Assembly (NCBI RefSeq): GCF_014050225.1
Contig: NZ_JACFXV010000054.1
Coordinates: 104,073 to 168,072, forward strand
Direction of reading: 5' to 3'
DNA: 64,000 nt
DNA from: Stappia albiluteola
Lineage (GTDB): Bacteria; Pseudomonadota; Alphaproteobacteria; Rhizobiales; Stappiaceae
Below, one piece after another: positions 33,101-40,937 of the stretch (positions are counted from its first letter, which is position 1; each line of letters starts with the position of its first letter). The position numbers and the translations under genes are program-made. The notes under the pieces were generated by a model. The model had not been told where the DNA came from and searched no databases. It saw nothing but the letters and a program-made list of their open reading frames with translations.

Positions 33101-34915
33101 GTTTGGCTTTTGAGCTTCGCAGGCCTCGTCGCAGGTTATTTCATGTATCCGGAACTGCGCTTTCCTTGGGGCGCGGTGGCGGCATCCGTCTTTGCCGGAT
33201 GGAGTGTGCTGTTCCTGGCCGTGGCGCATGCCCAGTATCTCGGGAACCGCAATCGACGGGAAAGGCGCATTGCCATTAACGACCTCCGTGAAACGGTGAA
33301 GGGACAGCAGCGGGATATCGACCGACTTTCACGGGCGTTGGACAAGGCCAAGGGGGAAATCGCGGATTTGGTCAAAGGGGATGACGCCAAGCAAGTCGTT
33401 TCCGACTTGAGCCGTCAGATCGAACTATCAAGGTTGGGTTCCGAGGATTTTGCCAGGAAGCGGATCGATGCCGCCGTTGAAGAGTTGAAGAGGCGGATTG
33501 CGGAAGTCGAAGGGCGCGACCTCGAAGACGATTTCGAAAAGATCGCCGCGGAATTGAGTGAGCGAATTGACCTTGTGGAAGGACGTTTCGCGGAAGTCGC
33601 AGATATGAAGATCGAAGCGAGTCTGAAGGGCCTCGAAAGCCGGATCGCTGAGATCGAACGCACCGACATCACCGCTCGGTTTGAGAGTGACCTGACCGAA
33701 CTGCGGCAGCGGATTGCGGAAGCCGGGAAGAATGCTGCCGAATCTGCGATAGCGCGAGTGGAGGAAATTGCTGGCGATCTGCGTAAGCGGATTTCGACCT
33801 CCAGCGCGCAAAGCATGGAATCCGTGAAAATGTTGAACGATGCGTTCGAGCGGCTCGACGCCGTGGTGAAGCGCGAAGTTGAATATATGAATCGGTCGAT
33901 GCAACTTGCCTTGGGCGGTGGGGACGCAGGAAAGGCAACCGATCCGGCTCTCGGGCCGGATGGATGGGTGAAACGTGCGATCGATAAAACGGATGCGGAA
34001 CTGAACAAGGCGACCAAACGCTTAGACGAGCAGATTGCGATGGTGGCCAAAGACATCAAGAGTAACGCTGATGTTCAAAATAGGAGATTCTCTCTTTTGT
34101 CCGGGGCGAACTCCGCCAGTACGAATGGGCATCTAAGATATCTGAACGACACCGATATCAAGCGGATCATGGAATTCTGGATTCCGACTTTCGGGCTTTC
34201 GCGAAACCGGAAGGCGCTCAGTTACATTGCCAACAAGATCTGTAATGTCGAACAGGCCTGCGACGGGCGGCTTGCTACAACCATCCAGGCTGCGATGCTG
34301 CGCACGCTTGCGTTGCGATCCATAGGCAAGAGGAGTATCGAAGTTCTGGAGATAGGCACCCTGTTCGGGATAGGTGCCGCCGCACTATATAAAACGGCCG
34401 AGTTTGGCACACGCGTTTCGCTCACGCTGATCGACCCGCTCGAAGGCTATTACAATGCCGGTGCCGATCCCGCGACAGGCTTGCCGGTAAACCGGGATGT
34501 GCTTGAAGGCAATCTGTCGGCCCTTTCAATTCCTGAAAGCGACTACAGGATTATCCAACATTATAGCGATAGCGAAGAGGCCATAGAGAAAGCTGGCGAC
34601 AGATCGTATGACTTCGTCCTTATCGACGGCGACCATAGCCTTGCCGGTGTGACGAGAGACTTCGAGCTTTACGGAGATATGGTACGGCCTGGAGGTTTGC
34701 TCGTATTCGACGACTACGACACGACCGACTGGCCGGCGATCAAGCCTTTCGTGGATGATGTCGTGCGCGCGGACGAACGCTGGCAGTGGATCGGCGGCGA
34801 ATGGCGGACCGGCATTCTCCGACGCGTTTCTTACTCGCAAGATCGGGAAGCTGAGCCAAGAACTGCCGATGGCCCTCTGGACGGGCGGACCGGAAAATCC
34901 AGGAAGGCGAGATGA
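30164..34915 (+). CDS. Five-domain fusion: SGNH hydrolase, GT2, DUF115, membrane/coiled coil, methyltransferase
   Basis: A 1583-residue protein. Residues 1-250 look like an SGNH/GDSL esterase: FTDSRG (S9) and DNIHLTKSGNEY (D226, H229). Residues about 328-560 are a GT2-like domain with CLDTDVLVG (D423, D425) and YAGEDRALD (E511, D512). Residues about 665-860 are DUF115/MptE-like: CFIIGNGPSLNKHDL, FGVNSIYY, VYLIGMDFDYE. Two membrane spans lie at about 977-1024, then a long Glu/Lys/Arg-rich coiled coil to about 1310. The C-terminus is a class I SAM methyltransferase: VLEIGTLFGIGAAAL (from 1394), VLIDGDHSLAGV (D1488), VFDDYD. DNA up to about 32.8 kb is AT-rich; the rest is GC-rich. It is translationally coupled to the sulfotransferase. 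Confidence 0.8.
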   Translation: MKILIFTDSRGQHKPRGQDHDMFGDMLKKTSDFDVEMILCPMKWTTTLDFLEYIESREKQYYDKIILQTGIVDWSPRPQSNAINDLYNRREELNVENISLNTRDYNKKIVNNKKKLFDRLFTEERIVSHLNNPFGTIFEGEDTINMYSERMLEDCLLPKLMDIENLIFINSNIFVPGWEGDFKRGRPANIKLTENYSRIMRDALGPERVVDLLRWSEEETQLYTCDNIHLTKSGNEYIYADIMKKLHVRKLVNGRSLDPLLSYGKKVNVNKSAMKRSEEMSTDKSIQSITDIAALFSSDNKRPIETPEIINASKREKILYSVGKSSKDVLATLIIGVRIEGIGDKRHDNLFRLLNWIAHFYGSLFDVLIVEQDEAPRLNEKDFVKYENVRYRFLYNPMAYNRGWGYNVAVRHYTKEEIVACLDTDVLVGRNFVREIMDCFSRFDVISPYLNVYYSDEEEAEKIVAEYELLHARDESKVFRPTTICGGIVIFKRNVFERLAGFEQYTEYAGEDRALDVTILNHCDKERIRIAPYTYVHLYHPPAHRNKSKSQELLKHLRHSYGCTYDPVLGKNDFIHESCSHVPEIVTLSNLIQRRKTYGLVDLYSCGKPLTINGLFVEDEEEKNDNSEVSRVENRDLANYRTKELYKAADPDREEISAFFNAYKGKRCFIIGNGPSLNKHDLSLLENEYTFGVNSIYYKTRETGFVPTFFVVEDNAVMKENIEEIRNYEAPFKFFPTIYRSLHPKTQNTFFFRMNRGFYEISSPNYCIPRFSTDASEVLYCGQSVTYINLQLAFFMGFEEVYLIGMDFDYEIPPEHGRRGDLIISTTDDPNHFHKDYFGKGKTWKDPKLDRVGLNYRQAKLSYEAAGRKIYNATIGGKLEIFDRADYGMLFEGGASEKASIGRSSLVDCSDEVVEDCVGPAAARFERPSVTSRSDRNTDKFPTATASKNEEAFPTFSLIIGALNFGRLWISKRILGWGGVWLLSFAGLVAGYFMYPELRFPWGAVAASVFAGWSVLFLAVAHAQYLGNRNRRERRIAINDLRETVKGQQRDIDRLSRALDKAKGEIADLVKGDDAKQVVSDLSRQIELSRLGSEDFARKRIDAAVEELKRRIAEVEGRDLEDDFEKIAAELSERIDLVEGRFAEVADMKIEASLKGLESRIAEIERTDITARFESDLTELRQRIAEAGKNAAESAIARVEEIAGDLRKRISTSSAQSMESVKMLNDAFERLDAVVKREVEYMNRSMQLALGGGDAGKATDPALGPDGWVKRAIDKTDAELNKATKRLDEQIAMVAKDIKSNADVQNRRFSLLSGANSASTNGHLRYLNDTDIKRIMEFWIPTFGLSRNRKALSYIANKICNVEQACDGRLATTIQAAMLRTLALRSIGKRSIEVLEIGTLFGIGAAALYKTAEFGTRVSLTLIDPLEGYYNAGADPATGLPVNRDVLEGNLSALSIPESDYRIIQHYSDSEEAIEKAGDRSYDFVLIDGDHSLAGVTRDFELYGDMVRPGGLLVFDDYDTTDWPAIKPFVDDVVRADERWQWIGGEWRTGILRRVSYSQDREAEPRTADGPLDGRTGKSRKAR

Positions 34916-35724
34916 AAGTGGCAGCACCAACGTCTTCCGCCCGTGGAGTTATGGATGTGGAGCACGCCTCAGGTCCTGATTATGCAAGCGCGCCGAACTG
35001 TATCGTCTTCTTCGGCCATCATAAATGCGCGTCCCGCCTATTCAGAGCTGAAATCTTCACCCGCATTGCGAGGAAGCTCGGTGCCCGCGTGAGAAGCTAC
35101 AAAATCAAGCAAGCGCCATTCAGGTTCGGTTTGAATTTGGATGACCTTGACCTTCAGAATATCGACTTTGCGAATATCGGCCGTGACGGCAGTGATGTCA
35201 TTATGTTCTCGAATTCCACCGTTAGATCCCTCGCCCGGATCAAGTCGGAGACGGATAATTGGAAGGGGGTCAGAATAATCCGTGATCCGCGACAGGTGCT
35301 TGTCTCCGATTATTTTCACCACAAGGTAGGCCACAAAATTGAAGGCACCGGTTGGGTCTGGGAGCAACTGAAGCAGGATAAGCCTGTGCTGCTCAACGCT
35401 TCCAAGGAAGACGGCATCCTGCACGAACTTGACAACATAAGCCGTGTGGTTATCGAGGATCAGGTGCTTGGAGAATTCGATGATGAGCGGATCCTAAACA
35501 TCAAGCCCGAAGATTTCTCGCGCGACCCGCATGAATATCTGCAACGGATTTTCAAATTTCTCGGTATTCCTGAAGTGGAGGGCATCGATCTTTCCAGGAC
35601 CTTCGCCAATTCGGAAAGCGGACCGTGGCAGGAACATTTCACGGACAGAATTCGGGAGATCTTCAAGACGCGTTATGGCCGCGCGCTGATCGACATTGGC
35701 TATGAAAGAGACCTGAATTGGTAA
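34912..35724 (+). CDS. Sulfotransferase-like protein
   Basis: A 270-residue PAPS-dependent sulfotransferase candidate. CIVFFGHHKCASRLFR (33-45) is the 5'-phosphosulfate loop, and RIIRDPRQVLVSDYFHH (from 121) contains the 3'-phosphate-binding Arg and Ser. The C-terminal half (IKPEDFSRDPHEYLQRIFKFL) matches the helical part of the family. It overlaps the 1583-residue gene by 4 bp, with AGGAAGGCGAG upstream, and is the last gene of the cluster. It would decorate the glycan or a glycosylated product with sulfate; the acceptor is unknown. Confidence 0.8.
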   Translation: MKVAAPTSSARGVMDVEHASGPDYASAPNCIVFFGHHKCASRLFRAEIFTRIARKLGARVRSYKIKQAPFRFGLNLDDLDLQNIDFANIGRDGSDVIMFSNSTVRSLARIKSETDNWKGVRIIRDPRQVLVSDYFHHKVGHKIEGTGWVWEQLKQDKPVLLNASKEDGILHELDNISRVVIEDQVLGEFDDERILNIKPEDFSRDPHEYLQRIFKFLGIPEVEGIDLSRTFANSESGPWQEHFTDRIREIFKTRYGRALIDIGYERDLNW

Positions 35725-35739
35725 GCCAAGGCAAGGTTT

Positions 35740-36070
35740 GAGTGCATATAAATCCCGGAGCAATGTCCTCTTTCGGGACGGTGAAGGCGGTGACCTGCTC
35801 CCTGATTGTCCGCGATTTTGAGTTCGTTCTGTTCGCGGTTTGTGCTGCGCTCCATGTGGTCCAGGCTCATTGTAATTCCTGCGCCAATCCTCTTCCTTAG
35901 TCGCAAGCTCAATTCGTTCGAGATCCGCTTTATTTTCTTCAGATTGATCATCCAGCCCTCCCGGCGCGGCAAAACACGCACGCACCGGTATCCGAACCGA
36001 ACATGGGTCTGACAGAATTCTTTGATCTGCTGTTCCAAACCGGCGCACGACCGGATCGACCAGCTGGCCC
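35740..36070 (-). pseudogene. IS3-family orfB fragment
   Basis: On the minus strand from about 36056 a frame reads LEQQIKEFCQTHVRFGYRCV and LPRREGWMINLKKIKRISNE, then LSLRLRKRI. This matches the N-terminal HTH_21 region of IS3-family OrfB. It has no start, no orfA and no DDE domain, and homology fades after about 35900. It is a remnant just downstream of the glycan cluster, mirroring the IS3 remnant upstream. Confidence 0.55.
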
Positions 36071-36291
36071 GCTTCATCGGCAAAGTGCGGACCGGGATCG
36101 GTGCGCTGGTCGCCGAGGCGCTTCGGGAGGACCCGCGGTCGAATGCCGTGAGGGTCGTCACCGCGCTCGCCGATTTCATGGTCTGGCGCACCCTCCGGAG
36201 TGCCGGCACCGACGCTCGCGGTCGCAGGGAACTGATGGTCGCGATCGTCGAAGCGGCCCTTCGGCAGGATGAGACCGGACCTAGCGAGTAG
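36022..36291 (+). pseudogene. Possible C-terminal fragment of a TetR-like regulator
   Basis: An 89-codon frame without a credible start reads RIDQLARFIGKVRTGIGALV, then VRVVTALADFMVWRTLRSAG and RRELMVAIVEAALRQ. It is helical and resembles the C-terminal ligand domain of a TetR-type regulator lacking the HTH. It partly overlaps the IS3 fragment on the other strand, consistent with truncation by insertion. Identification is weak; it may be an unrelated small protein. Confidence 0.3.
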
Positions 36292-36322
36292 TCCCGCGAG
36301 CGGACCAGCCTGTCCCGATTTG

Positions 36323-37957
36323 TTAGAGGTCGCGCGGTTGCAACGGATCGGAAAGCGCTTCAGCGGGCTGGTTCAGTTGCAGCTGCATCGCCTCGACTTC
36401 CCGCCGGTGTTCGTGCATGCGCAGGAAGATTGCGTAATCGCGATCGTAGGCCGGTCGTGCGGCCATATCCGGTTCGATGACCCGATGGGGCCGCTGCATG
36501 GCGCGGCAGGCTTCTGGCAGGTTTGCGTACAGGCCGCAAGCGGTCGCCGCCGCCATGGCCGTTCCGGCGAGCACTGCGTCCTCCGTCTCGCTCTGATGGA
36601 CCGTGAGCCCCGTCGCGTCGGCATAAAGCGCGGTGATCAGCGGATTGCGCGTATGTCCGCCGGCGATATGCAGCGTATCGATCCCGCTGCCGTTCGCCGC
36701 CAGGTGGTCGAGGATATGCCGCAGTCCGAGCGCGATCGCGACGGCGGTCCGCCAATAGAGCCGGCACAGTCCGTCGAAGGATGAATCCAGCGCGAGTCCG
36801 CTGATGACGCCGCGCGCCTGAGGCTCGGCGAAGGGAGAGCGGTTGCCGTGAAAATCGGGCAGGACATGAAGGCTTTCGCCCAGGTCGGCATGCGGATCGG
36901 CCCGCATTTTCGCGATGCGCTCCGCAAGGCGGCGATGGGTGGCTGCGTCCGGCTCCAGTCCGCCGCCATGGATGCGGATGACATGGTCGAGCAGGGCGCC
37001 GGTCGCCGACTGGCCGGCTTCGAATAGCCATTGGCCGGGCAATGCCGCGCCGAAATAGGGGCCCCAGACGCCGGCAAGATGCCGTGGCGACGGGGAGAAG
37101 CCCATCAGGCAGCTCGATGTTCCGGCAATCAGGGCAAGCTGGCTGTAGAGCCTGTCGTCGTCACGGCCGCCAATGACGCCAAGGGCACCGGCGAAGGCAT
37201 CTATGAGGCCGCTTGCCACCCTGCAGGCCTCGGTCAGGCCAAGGTCTTCGGCAGCCTTCGCGGTCAGCGTTCCGACAGGCGCGCCGACCGGTATCGCCTC
37301 GTCCGGCAGGCCGCCTTGCGCGAGCATGTCATCCAGGCCAAGTCCGCGAAAGAAGTCGTGTTGCCAGCCCCCGTCATGGGCAAGATAGGTCCATTTGCTC
37401 GTCAGCGTGCATTGCGAACGGGCGGTCGAGCCGGTCGCCCTGAAGGTCAGGTAATCGGCAAGATCGAAGAAATGCCGCGCCGCACGCCAGCTTTCCGGCC
37501 GATTGCGCTTCAGCCACAGCAGCTTCGGCGTCTGCATTTCCGGCGACATGACGCCGCCGATATAGTCGAGCACCCGATGGCCGGTTGCCGTGCATTCCTC
37601 GGCTTCGCCGATTGCCCGATGGTCGAACCAGGCGATGGTGTCGAACCGGTCGCCGCCCGAGGCGGAAATGCCGATGCCGGAGAGGTTTTCGCCGCGCACC
37701 ACCAGCGAGCAGGTCGCGTCGAAGCCGATGCCGGCGATGGCGCCCGCCGAAAGGCCGGTCTCCGCGCGCGCCGCCTTGACGGCAGCGCAGACCGCCCGCC
37801 AGATTTCCTCGGAATCGTATTCCCCGTGGCCGGCTTCGGGCTGGTAGGCCGTTATGGGATGGACCGCGCGGGAAAGCAGTTGGCCCCGGTCATCGAAAAT
37901 GCCTGCGCGTGCGCTCGCTGTTCCAACGTCAACCGCACAGACATAGGCACGCGCCAT
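36323..37957 (-). CDS. FGGY-family carbohydrate kinase (ribulokinase-like)
   Basis: A 544-residue sugar kinase that transfers phosphate from ATP to a ketopentose or related sugar. CAVDVGTASARAGIFD is the N-terminal ATPase phosphate-1 motif, IAGIGFDATCSLVV and DTIAWFDHRAIGEAE are typical of the FGGY pentulokinase subgroup, and ALIAGTSSCLMGFS plus HIAGGHTRNPLI are the C-terminal nucleotide-binding signatures. It is the last gene of the polyol operon, 14 bp after the HAD gene. The substrate is probably a ketose formed by the two dehydrogenases (for example a pentulose from a pentitol), but the sequence does not decide between D-ribulose and others. Confidence 0.85.
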   Translation of the reverse strand: MARAYVCAVDVGTASARAGIFDDRGQLLSRAVHPITAYQPEAGHGEYDSEEIWRAVCAAVKAARAETGLSAGAIAGIGFDATCSLVVRGENLSGIGISASGGDRFDTIAWFDHRAIGEAEECTATGHRVLDYIGGVMSPEMQTPKLLWLKRNRPESWRAARHFFDLADYLTFRATGSTARSQCTLTSKWTYLAHDGGWQHDFFRGLGLDDMLAQGGLPDEAIPVGAPVGTLTAKAAEDLGLTEACRVASGLIDAFAGALGVIGGRDDDRLYSQLALIAGTSSCLMGFSPSPRHLAGVWGPYFGAALPGQWLFEAGQSATGALLDHVIRIHGGGLEPDAATHRRLAERIAKMRADPHADLGESLHVLPDFHGNRSPFAEPQARGVISGLALDSSFDGLCRLYWRTAVAIALGLRHILDHLAANGSGIDTLHIAGGHTRNPLITALYADATGLTVHQSETEDAVLAGTAMAAATACGLYANLPEACRAMQRPHRVIEPDMAARPAYDRDYAIFLRMHEHRREVEAMQLQLNQPAEALSDPLQPRDL

Positions 37958-37971
37958 GGAGGTTTCTGCAA

Positions 37972-38646
37972 TCAGGCCGTCGAGGCGATGAGACGTGGCA
38001 GGTCGCGCATGTCGGAAAATATCCGGTCGGGACCAAGGGTGCTGACCGTAGCGCCAAGACCGCTTGGCCCGGCATGCGAACCGCCGGTGAAAGCGAAGAC
38101 GGACATGCCGGCGCGCTGGGCCGCCTCGATGCCTGCCGGACTGTCCTCGATCACAAGGCAGTCGCGCGGATCCGCGCCCATCGAACGGGCGGCGAGCAGG
38201 AAGAGATCAGGGGCCGGTTTTCCGTTTTCCACCATGCTTGCACTGTATATGTGCGGTTCGAAGCATTCCAGTAGTCCCGTAACGGAGAGGGACAGGCGGA
38301 TGCGCTCCGGCTGGCTGGAAGAAGCAACGCAAAAGGCCGGACCGATCGTCTCAAGCACCTGCCTTATACCGGGTATCGGCCTCAATTCCGTCCGGAACCG
38401 CTCATAGAGGCGGGCGCGCATCGCCTCCAGATGCGCTTCGGTAACGGCAAGGCCGTAATCTTCCGCCATGATCCGGGCCATTGTCGCCAGGGACCGCCCG
38501 AGAAACCGGCGGTAGGCGGTTTCCGCGGTCATCGGCACGCCGGCCTCGTTGATCACCTCGATCAGCACCGCGATCGAGATCGGCTCGCTGTCGACGAGCA
38601 CGCCGTCGCAATCGAAGATCAGGAGGCGGGGCGGGCGGAGGGCCAT
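37972..38646 (-). CDS. HAD family hydrolase, beta-phosphoglucomutase-like
   Basis: A 224-residue HAD-superfamily phosphatase or mutase. LLIFDCDGVLVDSEP holds motif I (nucleophile Asp, general-acid Asp), ASSSQPERIRLSLS motif II, NGKPAPDLFLLAA the motif III Lys and CLVIEDSPAGIEAAQRAG motif IV. The helical cap lies between motifs I and II. It is packed between mtlK (4 bp) and the kinase gene, as in other rhizobial polyol operons. It may remove unwanted sugar phosphates. Specific substrate unknown. Confidence 0.88.
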   Translation of the reverse strand: MALRPPRLLIFDCDGVLVDSEPISIAVLIEVINEAGVPMTAETAYRRFLGRSLATMARIMAEDYGLAVTEAHLEAMRARLYERFRTELRPIPGIRQVLETIGPAFCVASSSQPERIRLSLSVTGLLECFEPHIYSASMVENGKPAPDLFLLAARSMGADPRDCLVIEDSPAGIEAAQRAGMSVFAFTGGSHAGPSGLGATVSTLGPDRIFSDMRDLPRLIASTA

Positions 38647-38650
38647 GCTT

Positions 38651-40129
38651 TCAAAGCGTCCCGTCGAGATATCGCTTCAATGTCGCCTCGGTTCCCTGCG
38701 CCCAGAGCCTCTTCAGCGCATGGGCGAACGCTGCCGCGAAAGGCTCGGATTTGCCGACATCGCCATAGATGTCCTCCATGGCAAGCCAGGCGGCGGGATC
38801 GTTGCGGGCGTTCGAGGCGACGTCCTGCAGCCGGTCCCAACCGGGATCGTTGGGGGCGATGATAGCGCCGCTGTCGCTCACGCCGAAGCAGTAACGGCAC
38901 CAGAGCGCGGATTCCAGAGCGAGGCCATCGATGCTCCCGCCCCCGGCCAGGCGGTCGGCAATTGTCGGAATGATGAATTTCGGCTGCCGGTTCGAACCGT
39001 CGAGGCAGAGGCGGCGGACGGTATCGCCGATCTTCGGATTGGCGAAGCGCCGCTCGATCAGCGCGAAATAGTCATCGAGGTCGGTGTCGGGAACGGGCGG
39101 CACGGTGGGGATGATTTCTTCCTGCTCGACCTTTCGCAGGAACGCGCGCACGAGCGGATTTTCCATCGCTTCATGCACGAAATGGATGTCCATGAGGCCC
39201 GCCGGATAGGCGATGACCGCATGGCCGCCGTTCAGGATGCGGATCTTCATGAATTCGAAGGGTGTGACGTCCTCGACGAATTGCACACCGACCCGCTCCA
39301 GCGCCGGCCTGCCCGCCGGAAAATTGTCTTCAAGCACCCACTGCTTGAAGCCTTCGCAGAAGACCGGCCATTTGTCCTCGATACCGAATTCCTCCGCCAG
39401 GATTTCCCGCTCCCTCTCGCCGGTGGCCGGCGTGATGCGGTCCACCATGCCGTTTGGAAACGCTACGTCGGTCTCGATCCAGCGCGCAAGATCTTCGTCG
39501 CTCAGTCTGGCCAGCCCGACAATCGCCTCGCGCGTTACCTTGCCGTTGTGGGGAAGATTGTCGCAGGACATGACGGTGAACGGCGGCGTGCCCTTGGCGC
39601 GGCGCCTCGCAAGGCCCGCCACGATCAGGCCGAAGACCGTCTTCGGGTTGGCGGGATTTGCGGCATCGGCGGCAATTGCGGGGCTGTTCGGATCGAACTT
39701 GCCCGAGGACGAGTCGATGAAATAGCCGCCTTCGGTGATGGTCATCGAGACGATGCGGATCGCCGGGTCGGCCAGCCTGTCGATGATCGCGCCCCGGTCT
39801 TCCGGGCTCAGGTAGTCGATCATCGCCCCGGTGATCCGGGCGGCGCTATGTTCCGCTTCCTGCTCCACCACGGTCGTCAGGAAATTCTGCGCCGCCAGTA
39901 CGTTGCGCATCGCCTCGTCGGAAGCGAGCACGCCGGCTCCGATCAGGGCGAAGTCGTGCCCGGCACCCAGATTGAACAGGTCGTCCAGGTAGACGGCCTG
40001 GTGGGCGCGGTGGAAGTTTCCGACGCCGAAATGCAGAATGCCGCCGGTGAGCTTCGACCGGTCGTAGGAGGGCACGGCGGCGCTTGAGCCCAGCGTCTGG
40101 AGGTTCTCTGCGGAGAGCCTGGTCGTCAT
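38651..40129 (-). CDS. mtlK: Mannitol 2-dehydrogenase
   Basis: A 492-residue long-chain polyol dehydrogenase oxidising D-mannitol (and often D-arabinitol or D-sorbitol) to the ketose with NAD+. GGILHFGVGNFHRAHQAVY is the N-terminal Rossmann entry, and MKIRILNGGHAVIAYPAG carries the catalytic Lys-x4-Asn-x2-His motif. GLARLSDEDLARWIETDVAFPNGMVDR is also characteristic (VTFPNSMVDR-like). Length matches the family. It follows smoS by 34 bp in the polyol operon. Confidence 0.93.
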   Translation of the reverse strand: MTTRLSAENLQTLGSSAAVPSYDRSKLTGGILHFGVGNFHRAHQAVYLDDLFNLGAGHDFALIGAGVLASDEAMRNVLAAQNFLTTVVEQEAEHSAARITGAMIDYLSPEDRGAIIDRLADPAIRIVSMTITEGGYFIDSSSGKFDPNSPAIAADAANPANPKTVFGLIVAGLARRRAKGTPPFTVMSCDNLPHNGKVTREAIVGLARLSDEDLARWIETDVAFPNGMVDRITPATGEREREILAEEFGIEDKWPVFCEGFKQWVLEDNFPAGRPALERVGVQFVEDVTPFEFMKIRILNGGHAVIAYPAGLMDIHFVHEAMENPLVRAFLRKVEQEEIIPTVPPVPDTDLDDYFALIERRFANPKIGDTVRRLCLDGSNRQPKFIIPTIADRLAGGGSIDGLALESALWCRYCFGVSDSGAIIAPNDPGWDRLQDVASNARNDPAAWLAMEDIYGDVGKSEPFAAAFAHALKRLWAQGTEATLKRYLDGTL

Positions 40130-40163
40130 GGTTTTTCGTCCTGGTCTGCAAGCGGATGGCGTT

Positions 40164-40937
40164 TCAGCTCATCCAGTTGCCGCCATCCACATTGTAGGTC
40201 TGGGCGAGGATGTAGTCGGCCTCCGAGGTGGCGAGAAAGATCGCCATGCCCGTCAGGTCCTCGGCCGTTCCCATGCGCCCGAAGGGCACGGCCTCGCCGA
40301 CGAGGCGCTTCTTTTCGCCGAGCGGGCGGTTTTCGTATCGGGCAAACAGCGCGTCGACGCCGTCCCAGTGTTCGCCATCGACCACGCCGGGGGCGATGGC
40401 GTTGACGTTGATGCCATGCTTGATGAGATCGAGGCCGGCGGACTGGGTCAGGCTGATGACTGCCGCTTTCGAGGCGCAGTAGACGCCGACGAGCGGTTCG
40501 CCGCGGCGGCCGGCCTGGCTCGCCATGTTGATGATCTTGCCGCCCTTGCCGCGCTTGATCATTGAGCGCGCCACCGCCTGCAGCGTGAACAGCGTGCCGG
40601 CGACGTTGATCGCGAACACGCGCTCGTAGCTTTGCCGGCTGATCTCGACGATCGGCGCCAGATCGAAGATTGCGGCATTGTTGATCAGGATATCGATACC
40701 GCCGAAGGCGTCTTCCACCGCTTGCACGGCTTTCTCGATCGAGGCCCGGCTGGTCACGTCCATCTCGACGGCAATTGCGGCTTCGCCGATTTCGGCGGCC
40801 GCGCGGCTGGCGCGCGCAAGATCGATGTCGCCGATCGCGACCCCGGCGCCTTCCCGCACATAGGCTTCGGCGAAGGCGCGGCCGATGCCGCGCGCCGCGC
40901 CCGTGATCAGGGCCGATTTGCCTTCAAGCCTGCCCAT
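40164..40937 (-). CDS. smoS: Sorbitol dehydrogenase, short-chain (SmoS)
   Basis: A 257-residue SDR enzyme oxidising D-glucitol to D-fructose (and galactitol to tagatose) with NAD+. ALITGAARGIGRAFAEAYV is the glycine-rich nucleotide site, LINNAAIFDLAPI the NNAG motif, and NMASQAGRRGEPLVGVYCASK carries catalytic Ser, Tyr and Lys. The start at 40937 overlaps the smoK stop by one base. The operon context (smoEFGK upstream, mtlK downstream) supports SmoS over other SDRs. Confidence 0.93.
   Translation of the reverse strand: MGRLEGKSALITGAARGIGRAFAEAYVREGAGVAIGDIDLARASRAAAEIGEAAIAVEMDVTSRASIEKAVQAVEDAFGGIDILINNAAIFDLAPIVEISRQSYERVFAINVAGTLFTLQAVARSMIKRGKGGKIINMASQAGRRGEPLVGVYCASKAAVISLTQSAGLDLIKHGINVNAIAPGVVDGEHWDGVDALFARYENRPLGEKKRLVGEAVPFGRMGTAEDLTGMAIFLATSEADYILAQTYNVDGGNWMS

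Noticed and set aside
30164..34915. The giant gene as two adjacent genes fused by a sequencing error
   Set aside because: The frame is continuous over 4.75 kb, and the composition break has no nearby stop or start with RBS in another frame. Only re-sequencing could exclude an error fully.
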